A program made the translations under genes and the position numbers. From Luteibacter yeojuensis (lineage in GTDB: Bacteria; Pseudomonadota; Gammaproteobacteria; Xanthomonadales; Rhodanobacteraceae), in the NCBI RefSeq assembly GCF_000964085.1, contig NZ_JZRB01000011.1:24336-88335 (forward strand): a stretch of 64,000 bases of DNA, in the 5' to 3' direction. The notes beneath the pieces are model-generated. The model was given only the letters and a program-made list of their open reading frames with translations, had not been told where the DNA came from and searched no databases. Below, in pieces: positions 1 through 8,793 of this stretch; position 1 is the first letter of the stretch; each line of letters opens with the position of its first letter.

Positions 1-1
1 G

Positions 2-100
2 ATTCTGGCGACGGTGGATCTGGCGGATCATGGAGCCTGCTGCGTGGAGCGCGATACGTTACGGGTGACGCGGTTATACCGAAGGCCGCGCGGCAGGTAA
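2..100 (+). CDS. 3' end of an unidentified gene (partial)
   Basis: The frame starting at base 2 stays open to a TAA at 98-100 and has the G/C-rich third positions typical of genes in this window. A second open frame (1-135) has a much weaker third-position bias. The visible C-terminal peptide (ILATVDLADHGACCVERD...) is too short to assign to a family. It may belong to the sugar-utilisation cluster that follows, but nothing in the sequence proves this. Confidence 0.3.
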   Translation: MLATVDLADHGACCVERDTLRVTRLYRRPRGR

Positions 101-258
101 CGGTCCGGGTGTATGAAAGTTCGGCAGATATTTGAACCCGGCTTTTCGCCGTGCCGGGTGCGTAGAAAACGCAGGGTTGCATGTCGACTTCACGAGCCGT
201 GGGCGCGGTGGTGATGGTGCCCGTCGCAAGGTGGGCACACCGCTAAAGGAGACCCACC

Positions 259-561
259 ATGCGCCTGTTCACCCTCGCCATCACGGCCAGCCTGGCACTC
301 AGCGCCATGGCGGCACCCCAGGAAACACCGGTCGAAACGAAGACCCAGACGGCCAATTCCGCGCCGCAGAAGGTCGACGAGACCGCACGCTCGCGCCAGC
401 AGGAACAGAAGCAACACTGGAACGACGCGATGAATACGACCGGCTCGAAAGACCCACGCCAGAAAGACGAGTACGGCACGCCCGTGCCACCGCAAACGAA
501 GGGGCAGGGTACGAATTCAAGCACGGACGCACAGCGTGCGGCGGACCCGAAAAAACATTGA
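259..561 (+). CDS. small exported hydrophilic protein
   Basis: A 100-residue protein of unknown function. Residues 1-18 form a typical Sec signal peptide (MRLFTLAITASLALSAMA). The mature part is very hydrophilic, rich in Gln, Lys, Thr and Asp, with no hydrophobic core, so it is probably disordered in the periplasm. The start is supported by a good ribosome binding site (AAAGGAGA) 7-8 bases upstream. It stands alone between the partial upstream gene and the GntR regulator. I do not recognise the family. Confidence 0.7.
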   Translation: MRLFTLAITASLALSAMAAPQETPVETKTQTANSAPQKVDETARSRQQEQKQHWNDAMNTTGSKDPRQKDEYGTPVPPQTKGQGTNSSTDAQRAADPKKH

Positions 562-707
562 TGAAGCGCTTGCCGGGGCAGCGTGTCGCCAGCGTGTCGC
601 GCAGGGCAGGGTTCTGAACGGCCGCGGCCGTTGACTGTGGCGCGAGCTTGCCACGCCACCGGCTTGGCGAATAACGTGTGTGCGGACCTGACAAGGAGCG
701 CACCCCG

Positions 708-1403
708 TTGAAGCCCGTGGCAGCACGCAACCTGCATAGCCAGGTGGTCCAGCAGCTTGGCCAGCTCATCGTGGGCGGCCAGCTGGCGCCCGGCGAGGGC
801 CTGCCCCGCGAGGATGTCCTTGCCGAGAAACTCGACGTCAGCCGCACGGCGCTGCGCGAGGCCATGAAGGTGCTGGTGGCCAAAGGCCTCATCGAGTCAC
901 GCCAGCGCACCGGCGCCCGGGTGCGCGAGGAAGTGCACTGGAAGCAGCTGGACCAGGACGTGCTGGCGTGGCGCTGCGCCTCCATGCCCACCAGCGATTT
1001 CGTCGAGAAACTGGTCGAGATGCGCGAGCTGATCGAGCCAGGCGCCGCCGCGGCCGCCGCCCGGCGGCGCACCACCGAGCAGCTCGCGGCGCTCAAGGTG
1101 GCGTATGAGGCCATGGCGGCGGCGGAAGACCTCGATGCCTGGGCCGAAGCGGACCTGGCGTTCCACGAGACCATGCTGCTCGCCACCAACAACGAGCTCA
1201 TGGTGTCGCTGTTCACGGTGATCGAAACGGCGCTGGGCCAGTATTTCCTGCTTTCGGCGCGCAATTCCGCCGACTTCAAGGCGGCCCTGCCGCAGCATTT
1301 CGAGGTGTTCGACGCCATCCGCAGGAAGCAGCCCACCGCGGCGCGCGACGCCATGCTGTCGATGGTCCAGACCTCGCGCCGCAATATCCGCCGGCGCCTC
1401 TAG
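708..1403 (+). CDS. GntR/FadR-family transcriptional regulator
   Basis: A 231-residue repressor-type regulator. An N-terminal winged helix-turn-helix (about residues 8-72, with LPREDVLAEKLDVSRTALREA typical of GntR) is followed by an all-helical FCD ligand-binding domain (about 85-225). The FCD metal-ligand pattern is plausible (FHETMLLATNN, then a late HFEVFDAI segment). I chose the TTG at 708 because AAGGAG lies at 693-698, nine bases ahead; a GTG at 678 in the same frame has no such site. It resembles DgoR/LgoR-type regulators of sugar-acid metabolism. Its position just upstream of an epimerase and two alpha-galactosidases suggests it controls galactoside use. The ligand is not known from sequence. 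Confidence 0.88.
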   Translation: MKPVAARNLHSQVVQQLGQLIVGGQLAPGEGLPREDVLAEKLDVSRTALREAMKVLVAKGLIESRQRTGARVREEVHWKQLDQDVLAWRCASMPTSDFVEKLVEMRELIEPGAAAAAARRRTTEQLAALKVAYEAMAAAEDLDAWAEADLAFHETMLLATNNELMVSLFTVIETALGQYFLLSARNSADFKAALPQHFEVFDAIRRKQPTAARDAMLSMVQTSRRNIRRRL

Positions 1404-1453
1404 GCGGCACCCGCGGCGCATGCTGCGCCGCAGCTTGCGGTCGGATAATCATA

Positions 1454-1464
1454 AAATACTACAA
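1454..1464. promoter_or_regulatory. candidate GntR operator upstream of the galactoside genes
   Basis: The AT-rich stretch between the regulator and the epimerase contains AAATA-C-TACAA. Read on the minus strand this is TTGTA-G-TATTT, an imperfect 5+1+5 palindrome similar to the TNGTNNNACNA type of site used by many FadR-group regulators. It lies about 45 bases before the epimerase start. This is a by-eye match only. Confidence 0.35.
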
Positions 1465-1508
1465 TTGATCCCCAGGGGCTGACGTGGGTGCCGGGGGACG
1501 GTAGGGTG

Positions 1509-2411
1509 ATGGTGCGGCTGGAGAACGCGCGGCTTGGCGTGACAGTGGTCCCTGCCATGGGCGGTGGCCTCGCATGCTTCGACTGGCTGGCCGGTGGTTC
1601 GGGCCCTGTCGCCCTGATGCGGGCCGTCGAGCCCGGCGAGGTCGCCACGCCCACGGGCTTCGAGCCGAACCGGCTGGCCTGCTACCCGCTGGTGCCGTGG
1701 AGCAACCGCGTCACGGGCGGCGGCTTCACGCACGGCGGCGAGCGCATCACGTTGCCGCTGAACCGCGCGGATGACGATTACCCCATCCATGGCAGCGGCT
1801 GGCAGCGCGCGTGGCGCGTGGTGCGGCAGGCCGCCATGTCGGTCACGCTGGCATTGCACGACACCATCGCGGGCGCCTACGACTACGAGGCCACGCTCGC
1901 CTATGCGCTCGACGACGATGCGCTGCGCGTCGAGCTCGGCGTGACCAACACCGGCAGCGCAGCGCGGCCCTTTGGCCTGGGGCTGCATCCTTTCTTTCCC
2001 TGCCACGACAGCGTGCGCCTGCACGCCCCGGCGCGCACCGTGTGGTTGAACGACTCGCGGAACCTCGCCCCGCGTGTTCGCGACGCGGTGCCGCCGGCGT
2101 GGGATTTTTCTACCGACACCGATCTGCCCACCGGCGGCCTCAATAACGGCTTCCAGGGGTGGACGGGTAGGGCGCGCATCACCTGGCCCGCCAGGGGCCT
2201 TGCGCTCGACGTCTCGGGGGACGTCGATACCTACATCCTCTACGTGCCCGAAGGCGAAGGTTTCTTCTGCTTCGAGCCCGTGGACCATCCCGTGGATGCC
2301 TTGAACCTGCCGGGCGGTGCCACCGCCCATGGCATGGCCGTGCTCGCGCCGGGGCAGGCGTTGGCGCGATCCTTTGCCTTCCGTGTTTCCGAAGAGGGGT
2401 ACGACCGTTGA
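1509..2411 (+). CDS. aldose 1-epimerase (mutarotase)
   Basis: A 300-residue protein of the galactose mutarotase superfamily, which interconverts alpha and beta anomers of aldoses. The family landmarks are visible: NRLACYPLVPWSNRV near the N terminus, the HGSGWQRAW segment with an active-site His, the central LGLHPFFPC with the second His, and the late EGFFCFEPVDHPVDALN with the catalytic acidic residue. I prefer ATG 1509 over the GTG at 1488, because the conserved fold begins at once with MVRLENARLGV. It overlaps the GH36 gene by four bases (TTGA), so the two are translationally coupled. It probably processes galactose released by the downstream enzymes. No signal peptide, so cytoplasmic. Confidence 0.9.
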   Translation: MVRLENARLGVTVVPAMGGGLACFDWLAGGSGPVALMRAVEPGEVATPTGFEPNRLACYPLVPWSNRVTGGGFTHGGERITLPLNRADDDYPIHGSGWQRAWRVVRQAAMSVTLALHDTIAGAYDYEATLAYALDDDALRVELGVTNTGSAARPFGLGLHPFFPCHDSVRLHAPARTVWLNDSRNLAPRVRDAVPPAWDFSTDTDLPTGGLNNGFQGWTGRARITWPARGLALDVSGDVDTYILYVPEGEGFFCFEPVDHPVDALNLPGGATAHGMAVLAPGQALARSFAFRVSEEGYDR

Positions 2412-4636
2412 ACCAGCACGCCACCACCGCCCGGCTCGCCTTTGCCCTGGCCGCCGCGCTCGCCATGCCGCTGGCCGCCGCACCGGCGCCGCGCAGTGCC
2501 ACGCCGCGCTACGACGCGGCATCGCATGTGTTCCGCCTCGACGCGGGCAAGGTCACCTACGCGATGGGCGTGGATGAAGACGGCCGGCTGCAGACGCTGT
2601 ACTGGGGCGCCCGGCTCGCCGGCGACGACCCGCTGGGCCCGGCCATGCCGGCGCGCGAGCGTTCGTCGTTCGACCCGAAGGGCGCGCTATCGCGCCAGGA
2701 ATACGCCGGCTGGGGCGGCAACATCACCGCCATGCCCGCGCTCAAGGTGAAGTTCGACGATGGCAATCGCGACCTGGTCCTGCGTTACGACAGTTACACC
2801 ATCGACCACGGCGCGCTCGCCATCGTGCTGCGCGACAAACAGGCCGGCGTGGATGTCACGTTGCGCTACACCGCCGACGAGGCCACCGGCATCATCGGCC
2901 GCTCGGCCCGCATCGAGAACAAGGGCAAGCAGCCGCTGACGATCGACAGCGCGGCGGCCGCGACGTGGAGCCTCCCGGCCGGCAGTGACTACTCGCTGCG
3001 CTACCTCACGGGCACGTGGGCGGGCGAGTGGCACCTGCAGACACGTGCGATCACGCCGGGCGCCACGGTGCTGGAAAGCCGGCGTGGTTCCACCAGCGAC
3101 GAGAACAACCCGTGGTTCGCCATCAACCGTGGCGGCGCATGGGACGAGGCCAGTGGCGACGTGTGGTTCGGCGCGCTGGCGTGGAGCGGCTCGTGGCGCA
3201 TCCGCGTGGACGAGGACATCCTGGGCCAGGTGCGGGTCACCGGCGGCTTCAACCCGTTCGACTTCGGCTACCGCCTCAAGCCGGGCGAAGCGCTCGAGAC
3301 GCCCGTGTTTTACGGCGGCTACACCGGTGGCGGCATGGGTGAGGCATCGCGGCTACTGCACCGCTTCGAGAAGACCGCCATCCTGCCGCATGGCGATGAA
3401 GCGAAGCTGCGGCCCGTGCTCTACAACTCGTGGGAGGCCACGGAGTTCAAGGTGGACGATGCCGGCCAGCAGCGGCTCGCCGAGAAGGCAGCCGCGCTGG
3501 GCGTCGAGCGTTTCGTCGTCGACGATGGCTGGTTCGGCGCGCGCAACAACGACCACGCCGGCCTCGGCGACTGGACGGTGAACCGCACCAAGTTCCCGAA
3601 TGGCCTGAAGCCGCTCATCGACAAGGTGCATGGCCTGAAGATGAGCTTCGGCCTATGGGTGGAGCCGGAGATGGTGAACCCGGACAGCGACCTCTACCGT
3701 GCGCACCCGGACTGGGTGCTCAACTTCCCCGACCGCCAGCGCAGCGAGGGCCGCAACCAGCTGGTGCTGAACCTGGCGCGCGAGGACGTGAAGGCGCATC
3801 TCTTCGAGGTGCTCGACAAGCTGCTTACCGAGAACGACATCCAGTTCCTGAAGTGGGATTACAACCGCAACTGGAGCGAGCCGGGCTGGCCGCAAATGGC
3901 GCCGGACGAGCAGCAGAAGGTGTACGTCGCGTACACGCACAACCTCTACGACATCCTGCGCCGGCTGCGCGAGAAGCACCCGGGCGTTGAAATCGAATCG
4001 TGCTCCGGTGGCGGCGCGCGCGTCGACCTCGGCGTGATGGCGCTGACCGATGAAGTGTGGCCCTCCGACAACACCGATGCCTCCGATCGCCTGTCGATCC
4101 AGGATGGCTTTACCCAGGCCTATACGCCCGCCGCGATGATGGCATGGGTGACAGGCTCGCCCAGCGGCATGAACCAGCGGCCCACGACACTCGATTTCCG
4201 TTTCCTCTCCGCGATGCAGGGCGGCCTCGGCATCGGGGCGAACCTGCTCGACTGGACCGCGACCGACGACGCGACGGCGAAACGCTACGTGGCGGAGTAC
4301 AAGACCATCCGCGCCACGGTGCAGCGGGGCGACCTTTACCGGTTGCTCTCGCCGCAGGGCAGGGCGCCATGGTCGGCGACGAACTCGGTATCCGCCGACC
4401 GCCGGCAGGCCGTGTTGTTCGCGTTCCAGCGCCAGGCCGAAGAGGCGCGCGCGTTCCCGACGCTGCGCCTGCAGGGCCTCGACCCGGCCGCGCGTTACCG
4501 CGTGCGCTACATCCACGGCAGCGCCGTCCCGGGCACGCCCGACGCCGCGAGCGGCGCGTACTGGATGCAACACGGCATCGACCTGGCGCTGAAGGGCGAC
4601 TTCGATGCCGCGGGTGTCGTCTTCGAAAAACGCTAG
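2408..4636 (+). CDS. exported alpha-galactosidase, GH36
   Basis: A 742-residue glycoside hydrolase that removes terminal alpha-galactose from oligosaccharides. A signal peptide occupies about residues 1-26. An N-terminal beta-sandwich (about 40-310) precedes the (beta/alpha)8 barrel. The GH36 nucleophile motif KWDYNRN puts the nucleophile at D484, and WPSDNTDA gives the acid/base D554. The SCSGGGARVD motif between them binds substrate. Residues 368-379 (RFVVDDGWFGAR) and WVEPEMVNPDSDLY are also family hallmarks. Translation starts at a TTG that overlaps the epimerase stop. An exported GH36 enzyme is less usual than the cytoplasmic forms and fits scavenging of raffinose-family or galactomannan fragments in the periplasm. 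Confidence 0.93.
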   Translation: MNQHATTARLAFALAAALAMPLAAAPAPRSATPRYDAASHVFRLDAGKVTYAMGVDEDGRLQTLYWGARLAGDDPLGPAMPARERSSFDPKGALSRQEYAGWGGNITAMPALKVKFDDGNRDLVLRYDSYTIDHGALAIVLRDKQAGVDVTLRYTADEATGIIGRSARIENKGKQPLTIDSAAAATWSLPAGSDYSLRYLTGTWAGEWHLQTRAITPGATVLESRRGSTSDENNPWFAINRGGAWDEASGDVWFGALAWSGSWRIRVDEDILGQVRVTGGFNPFDFGYRLKPGEALETPVFYGGYTGGGMGEASRLLHRFEKTAILPHGDEAKLRPVLYNSWEATEFKVDDAGQQRLAEKAAALGVERFVVDDGWFGARNNDHAGLGDWTVNRTKFPNGLKPLIDKVHGLKMSFGLWVEPEMVNPDSDLYRAHPDWVLNFPDRQRSEGRNQLVLNLAREDVKAHLFEVLDKLLTENDIQFLKWDYNRNWSEPGWPQMAPDEQQKVYVAYTHNLYDILRRLREKHPGVEIESCSGGGARVDLGVMALTDEVWPSDNTDASDRLSIQDGFTQAYTPAAMMAWVTGSPSGMNQRPTTLDFRFLSAMQGGLGIGANLLDWTATDDATAKRYVAEYKTIRATVQRGDLYRLLSPQGRAPWSATNSVSADRRQAVLFAFQRQAEEARAFPTLRLQGLDPAARYRVRYIHGSAVPGTPDAASGAYWMQHGIDLALKGDFDAAGVVFEKR

Positions 4637-4659
4637 TTTCCCCCGCCAGGAGTCGCGTC

Positions 4660-6819
4660 ATGCCCGTACGTCGTGCCCCGTCGCTCCGCTACCTCGCGCT
4701 GGCCTGTGGCCTCACCGCCCTCGCCAGCACCGCCACCGCCCAGGTCAACGGGGTGGCGCAACGGCCTTACCTCGGCTGGAGCAGTTTCAGCCAGCAGACG
4801 CTCGACCCTGCGTTCCTGACGCAGGCCAACATGGTGAAGCAGTCCGACGCGCTGGCCGCGTCGGGGCTGCAGGCCCACGGTTACACATACATCAACCTCG
4901 ACTCGGGGTGGATGGGTGGCTTCGATGCGAACGGCCGGCCGATCCCCGATCCGGCGACGTTCCCGGATATCAAGGCGCTGATCGACCACATCCATGCCAA
5001 TGGCCAGAAGGCCGGCATTTACTGGATCCCGGGCGTGGAAGAACCGGCGGTGCAGGGGAATTTCCCCATCCTGGGCAGCGACCGGCATATCCAGGACATC
5101 CTTGCGCTGCCGCACCGCGCGGGCAACGCGTTCGGCGGGCCCGGCGAGTCGCCGTACCACTACAAGATCGATTTCTCCAAGCCCGGCGCGCAGGCGTACA
5201 TGGACTCCGTCGTCGCGCTGTTCGCGTCATGGGGCGTGGATTTCATCAAGCTCGACGGCGTGACGCCGGGCTCGTACAGCGACGACCTCAGCATCGATAA
5301 CCGCGACGACGTCGTCGCGTGGTCCAGGGCCATCGCGAAAAGCGGCCGGCCCATGTGGTTCACGGTGTCGTGGCAGGTCGACAAAGATTACAACGGCATC
5401 TGGTCCACGTGGGCCAACGCCCGCCGCATCGACGACGACGTGGAATGCGAGGGCCGCTGCGCCACGCTCACCAACTGGCCGCGCATCGAGAAACGCTTCC
5501 GCGACCTGCCGTCGTGGCAGGATGCCGCCGGCCCCGCGAAGGGCTGGAACGACCTGGATACGCTCGACATCGCCGATGGCGAACTCGATGGGCTCACGCT
5601 CGACGAAAAGCGCTCGGCCATGACGATCTGGGCCATGGCGAACGCGCCGATCTACCTGGGTGGCGACCTGACCCGGACCGACCCGGATGGCCTGCGCATC
5701 GCGACCAACGACGAGGTGCTCGCGATCGACCAGTCCGGGCGCCCGGCCACGCAGTTGCTCGGCGGCGACCAGCAGGTGTGGGTGTCCGACCAGGGCAACG
5801 GCCGCGCCTACGTCGCGCTGTTCAACATGACCGGCGCCCCCGCGACGGTGACGCTGCCGTGGCACCTGCTCGGCACGGCCGGCACGTGGCGCACGCGCGA
5901 CCTGTGGACGCACAAGGAGCTCGGCCCATCGATCGGGCAGCACAGCGTGGTGCTGCCCGCGCATGGCACGCAGCTGCTGCTCGTGGAGCGTTTCCCGGGC
6001 GCGATCCCGCAGGGGCCGTCGAAGGCCTATGAGGCGGAAGCGGCGACGCTCGGGGGTACGGCGCAGGTGTTCGCGTGCGAAGGCTGTGCCGGTGGCAACA
6101 AGGTTGGCGGGCTGGGCCTTGGTACGAACAATACGGTGTCGTTCAACAACGTCGTGGCGCCGCGCGATGGCGTGTACCTGATGCAAGTGGATTCGCTGAC
6201 GCTGGGCCTGCGCTCGTATCTGTACCGCGTGAACGATGGCCCATACCACACGTTCAATTCGGGCGGCGGCAGCTTCCAGCTCCCCTCGTCGAGCACGTTG
6301 CCGATATGCCTGCGCCGTGGCGTGAACCGCATCCGCTTCGGCAACGACGTGAGCTACCCGCCTGACCTCGACCGCATCGTCATCCGCGATGGCCTGGGCG
6401 TGCCCGCGCCGGCGGCGGATGTGTACGAGGCCGAATCCGCGACGCTGGGCGGCACGGTCACGGCGGGCTTCAGCAACTACTTCTCCGGGCTTGCCAAGGC
6501 CGGCAACATCGGTGGCGGCGCGGCGAACGGCGTCACGTTCACCAGGGTCACCGCCCCGCGCGCCGGCGCGTACCAGCTGGAGATCGATTACGCGACCAAG
6601 GGGCCACGCTCGCTGTTCCTGACCATCAACGGGCGCAACACGCAGCAGCTCGACCTCGACGGCAGCAGCTTCGACGACCCGGTGGCGAAGGTGCTGGTGG
6701 TGTCGCTGCAAAAAGGCAGCAATACCATCCAGCTAGGCAACCCCTCGGGCTTCGCGCCGGATCTCGATCGCATCGTGGTCAGCCCGCGCGTGGGCGCCCC
6801 CGCGCCTGGCTGCCCCTGA
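4660..6819 (+). CDS. exported alpha-galactosidase, GH27, with two CBM35-like modules
   Basis: A 719-residue secreted enzyme. The signal peptide is about residues 1-28 (ending TATAQ). The GH27 barrel begins at PYLGWSSFS, passes YINLDSGW, and has the nucleophile D199 in DFIKLDG and the probable acid/base D260 in RIDDDVE. It ends near residue 445 with a beta-domain. Two tandem carbohydrate-binding modules follow, each opening with YEAE(A/S)ATLGG and closing with PDLDRIV, consistent with CBM35. The frame is open back to 4057, but that stretch overlaps the GH36 gene. ATG 4660 has a CCAGGAG site and the signal peptide, so it is the start. The gap to the GH36 gene is 23 bases, so they are probably co-transcribed. 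The modules suggest a polymeric plant substrate. Confidence 0.93.
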   Translation: MPVRRAPSLRYLALACGLTALASTATAQVNGVAQRPYLGWSSFSQQTLDPAFLTQANMVKQSDALAASGLQAHGYTYINLDSGWMGGFDANGRPIPDPATFPDIKALIDHIHANGQKAGIYWIPGVEEPAVQGNFPILGSDRHIQDILALPHRAGNAFGGPGESPYHYKIDFSKPGAQAYMDSVVALFASWGVDFIKLDGVTPGSYSDDLSIDNRDDVVAWSRAIAKSGRPMWFTVSWQVDKDYNGIWSTWANARRIDDDVECEGRCATLTNWPRIEKRFRDLPSWQDAAGPAKGWNDLDTLDIADGELDGLTLDEKRSAMTIWAMANAPIYLGGDLTRTDPDGLRIATNDEVLAIDQSGRPATQLLGGDQQVWVSDQGNGRAYVALFNMTGAPATVTLPWHLLGTAGTWRTRDLWTHKELGPSIGQHSVVLPAHGTQLLLVERFPGAIPQGPSKAYEAEAATLGGTAQVFACEGCAGGNKVGGLGLGTNNTVSFNNVVAPRDGVYLMQVDSLTLGLRSYLYRVNDGPYHTFNSGGGSFQLPSSSTLPICLRRGVNRIRFGNDVSYPPDLDRIVIRDGLGVPAPAADVYEAESATLGGTVTAGFSNYFSGLAKAGNIGGGAANGVTFTRVTAPRAGAYQLEIDYATKGPRSLFLTINGRNTQQLDLDGSSFDDPVAKVLVVSLQKGSNTIQLGNPSGFAPDLDRIVVSPRVGAPAPGCP

Positions 6820-6843
6820 CCCCCTGAACTCCCCGAACTCCCA

Positions 6844-6907
6844 GTGGGAGCGCGCTTGCGCGCGATGGGCTCACTGCACAACCCATCGCGCGCAAGCGCG
6901 CTCCCAC
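6844..6907. repeat. REP/BIME-like inverted repeat pair
   Basis: GTGGGAGCGCGCTTGCGCGC and its inverted copy face each other around a 20-odd base centre, between the convergent ends of the GH27 and SDR genes. The same unit recurs at 19241, 20101, 37660, 49896, 63229 and 63979, and inside a gene at 26553. It could fold into a long hairpin in RNA and act as a transcript-end stabiliser. There is no T-run. Confidence 0.85.
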
Positions 6908-6918
6908 AAGGTTCGGTC

Positions 6919-7692
6919 TTAGACGAACATACCGCCGGAGGCCTCGATGCGCTGGCCATTCACCCAGCGGTTCTCGTCGGAGAGCAGGGCGGCGATCATC
7001 GGGCCGATGTCGTCGGGCTCGCCGACGCGGCCCAGGGCGGTGAAGCTGGCCACGCGCTTGTTGATCTCCGGGTTGTCGCGCACCATGCCGCCGCTGAAAT
7101 CGGTGGCGATGGCGCCCGGCGCCACGGTGTTGGCCGTGATGCCGCGCGGGCCGAACTCGGCGGCGAAGTAACGCGTCAGTACCTCGATCGCGCCCTTCAT
7201 CGCCGCGTACGGCGCGCTGCCCGGCATCGAGAAGCGGGCCAGGCCACTGGAGATGTTCACGATGCGGCCGCCATCGTTCATCAGCGGCAGCAGCTTCTGG
7301 GTGAGGAAGAACACGCCCTTGAAGTGCACGTTGTACAGCGCGTCGACCTGGGCCTCGGTGGTTTCCGCGATCGGCGTGTGGTGCGAGGTGCCGGCGTTGT
7401 TCACGAGATAGTCGAAGCGCTCGGCGCCAAGGGTGGCCAGTGCTTCGCGCACCTGCCCGATGAAGGCGTCGAACGTGGCGGTGTTGCCCGTATCGAGCTG
7501 CAGGGCCACGGCGCGCGCGCCCAGGGCGGCCACGGCATCGACGGCGGCGTGCGCCTCTTTCTCGTTCGAGTGGTAGGTGAAGAGGCTGTCGACCCCGCGG
7601 CGGGCGAGGTTTTCGATGGTGTTGCGGCCAAGGCCGCGGCTGCCGCCGGTGACGATGGCGATGCGGCGGGTGGGGTTCTGGCTGGCGCTCAT
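6919..7692 (-). CDS. SDR-family NAD(P)-dependent oxidoreductase
   Basis: A 257-residue short-chain dehydrogenase/reductase of classical type. The Rossmann cofactor motif is TGGSRGLG (about residues 15-22), followed by NNAG (about 98). The catalytic Ser is in NISSGLARFS and the catalytic Tyr-Lys pair in YAAMK. The C-terminal ASGGMFV is standard for the family. The frame extends to 8040, but the conserved start is MSASQNPTRRIAIVTGG at 7692. It is divergent from an AraC-type regulator 160 bases away, a common arrangement in which the regulator controls the reductase. The substrate cannot be read from sequence. Confidence 0.9.
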   Translation of the reverse strand: MSASQNPTRRIAIVTGGSRGLGRNTIENLARRGVDSLFTYHSNEKEAHAAVDAVAALGARAVALQLDTGNTATFDAFIGQVREALATLGAERFDYLVNNAGTSHHTPIAETTEAQVDALYNVHFKGVFFLTQKLLPLMNDGGRIVNISSGLARFSMPGSAPYAAMKGAIEVLTRYFAAEFGPRGITANTVAPGAIATDFSGGMVRDNPEINKRVASFTALGRVGEPDDIGPMIAALLSDENRWVNGQRIEASGGMFV

Positions 7693-7852
7693 GGGGTCAC
7701 TCCGGGTGGGAAGGGGTTGCCCTGAAAGGTAGGGCTGGCCTGGCCCCCGGCGAATGCCGGAACCCAGCCCGTTCTTGCCTGATCCTGCCCCTGCCCCCAT
7801 CAAGAGGGCGTAGGCTCGGTACGATCCCGGCCACCACCCCCGGAGCCCTCGC

Positions 7853-8746
7853 ATGTCCCAGGCCCTTGTCGACCTTGTCCATCGGTACACCGAGGCCCAC
7901 CCCGGCACGAACCCGTGGATGACCGCCATCGATAACGTGGGCATCCTGCGCTCCGACGTGCCGCGCCAGCCGTCGCCGCTACTGTTCCAGCCCTCGCTAT
8001 GCGTGGTGGCGCAGGGCACCAAGCAGAGTGTCTTTGGCACCCGCCGCTACGAATACGGCCCCGGCCAGGCGCTGGTGGTGAGCGTGGAAATGCCGGCGTT
8101 CAGTCGCGTCGCCGCAGCTAGCCCCGAGGAACCTTTCCTTGGCGTGGTGATCGGCCTGGACCGCAAGCTGGTCAGCGAAGTGATGGACAGCCTCGCCGCG
8201 CCGCCGAAGATTTCGCCGCAGGTGCCGCGTGGGGTGTTCGTCACCGACTACGACGGCCCGTTGGCCGACTGCGTCATCCGCCTCATGCGGCTGCTGGAGA
8301 CACCGGAGGCGATCCCGCACGTGGCGCCGTTGGTGATGCGCGAGATCGTGTACTGGCTGCTCAGCGGGCCGCACGCCGCGGACGTGGCGAAGGTGGCGCT
8401 CGCCGATGGCCGCACGCACCGCGTGCTGAGCGCGGTGCATGCGTTGCGCGCGAACTTCGCCGAAGCCATCCGTGTCGATGAACTCGCCGCCATCGCGCAG
8501 CTCAGCCCCTCGGCGTTCCACCGCCAGTTCAAGGCGCTTACCTCGATGACACCCGTGCAGTTCCAGAAGCAGCTGCGGCTGCTTGAGGCTCGCCACTTGC
8601 TGGTGTCCGGCGCCGCCAACGCGGAGACGGCCGCGTTCCGCGTGGGTTACGAGAGCGCATCGCAGTTCAGCCGCGAATACGCCCGCATGTTCGGCGCACC
8701 GCCACGGCGCGACGCCGAGGCGTTCCGCCGGCCATTGCCGGGGTGA
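7853..8746 (+). CDS. AraC-family transcriptional regulator
   Basis: A 297-residue regulator with an AraC_N (type I) cupin-like sensor domain at about residues 25-170 (SLCVVAQGTKQSVFG, YEYGPGQALVVSVEMP). Two helix-turn-helix motifs follow in the C-terminal third (IRVDELAAIAQLSPSAFHRQFK and NAETAAFRVGYESASQFSREYARMFG, with the family-typical P..... end). This subgroup usually sits next to, and activates, a divergently transcribed aldehyde or ketone reductase, here the SDR gene at 6919-7692. The 160-base gap between them must carry both promoters; I could not define an operator in it. Confidence 0.9.
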   Translation: MSQALVDLVHRYTEAHPGTNPWMTAIDNVGILRSDVPRQPSPLLFQPSLCVVAQGTKQSVFGTRRYEYGPGQALVVSVEMPAFSRVAAASPEEPFLGVVIGLDRKLVSEVMDSLAAPPKISPQVPRGVFVTDYDGPLADCVIRLMRLLETPEAIPHVAPLVMREIVYWLLSGPHAADVAKVALADGRTHRVLSAVHALRANFAEAIRVDELAAIAQLSPSAFHRQFKALTSMTPVQFQKQLRLLEARHLLVSGAANAETAAFRVGYESASQFSREYARMFGAPPRRDAEAFRRPLPG

Positions 8747-8793
8747 CCGCATCCATGTGACGCTGCGCGCACCACCGCGAAGGGAAGGGTGCC

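Noticed and set aside
4057..4659. N-terminal extension of the GH27 alpha-galactosidase frame
   Set aside because: It overlaps the GH36 coding region in another frame. The signal peptide and ribosome binding site place the start at 4660.
6844..6907. Rho-independent terminator
   Set aside because: The inverted repeat is long but has no T-run, and its sequence recurs as a family at many loci, so it is a REP-type repeat. It may still influence RNA ends.
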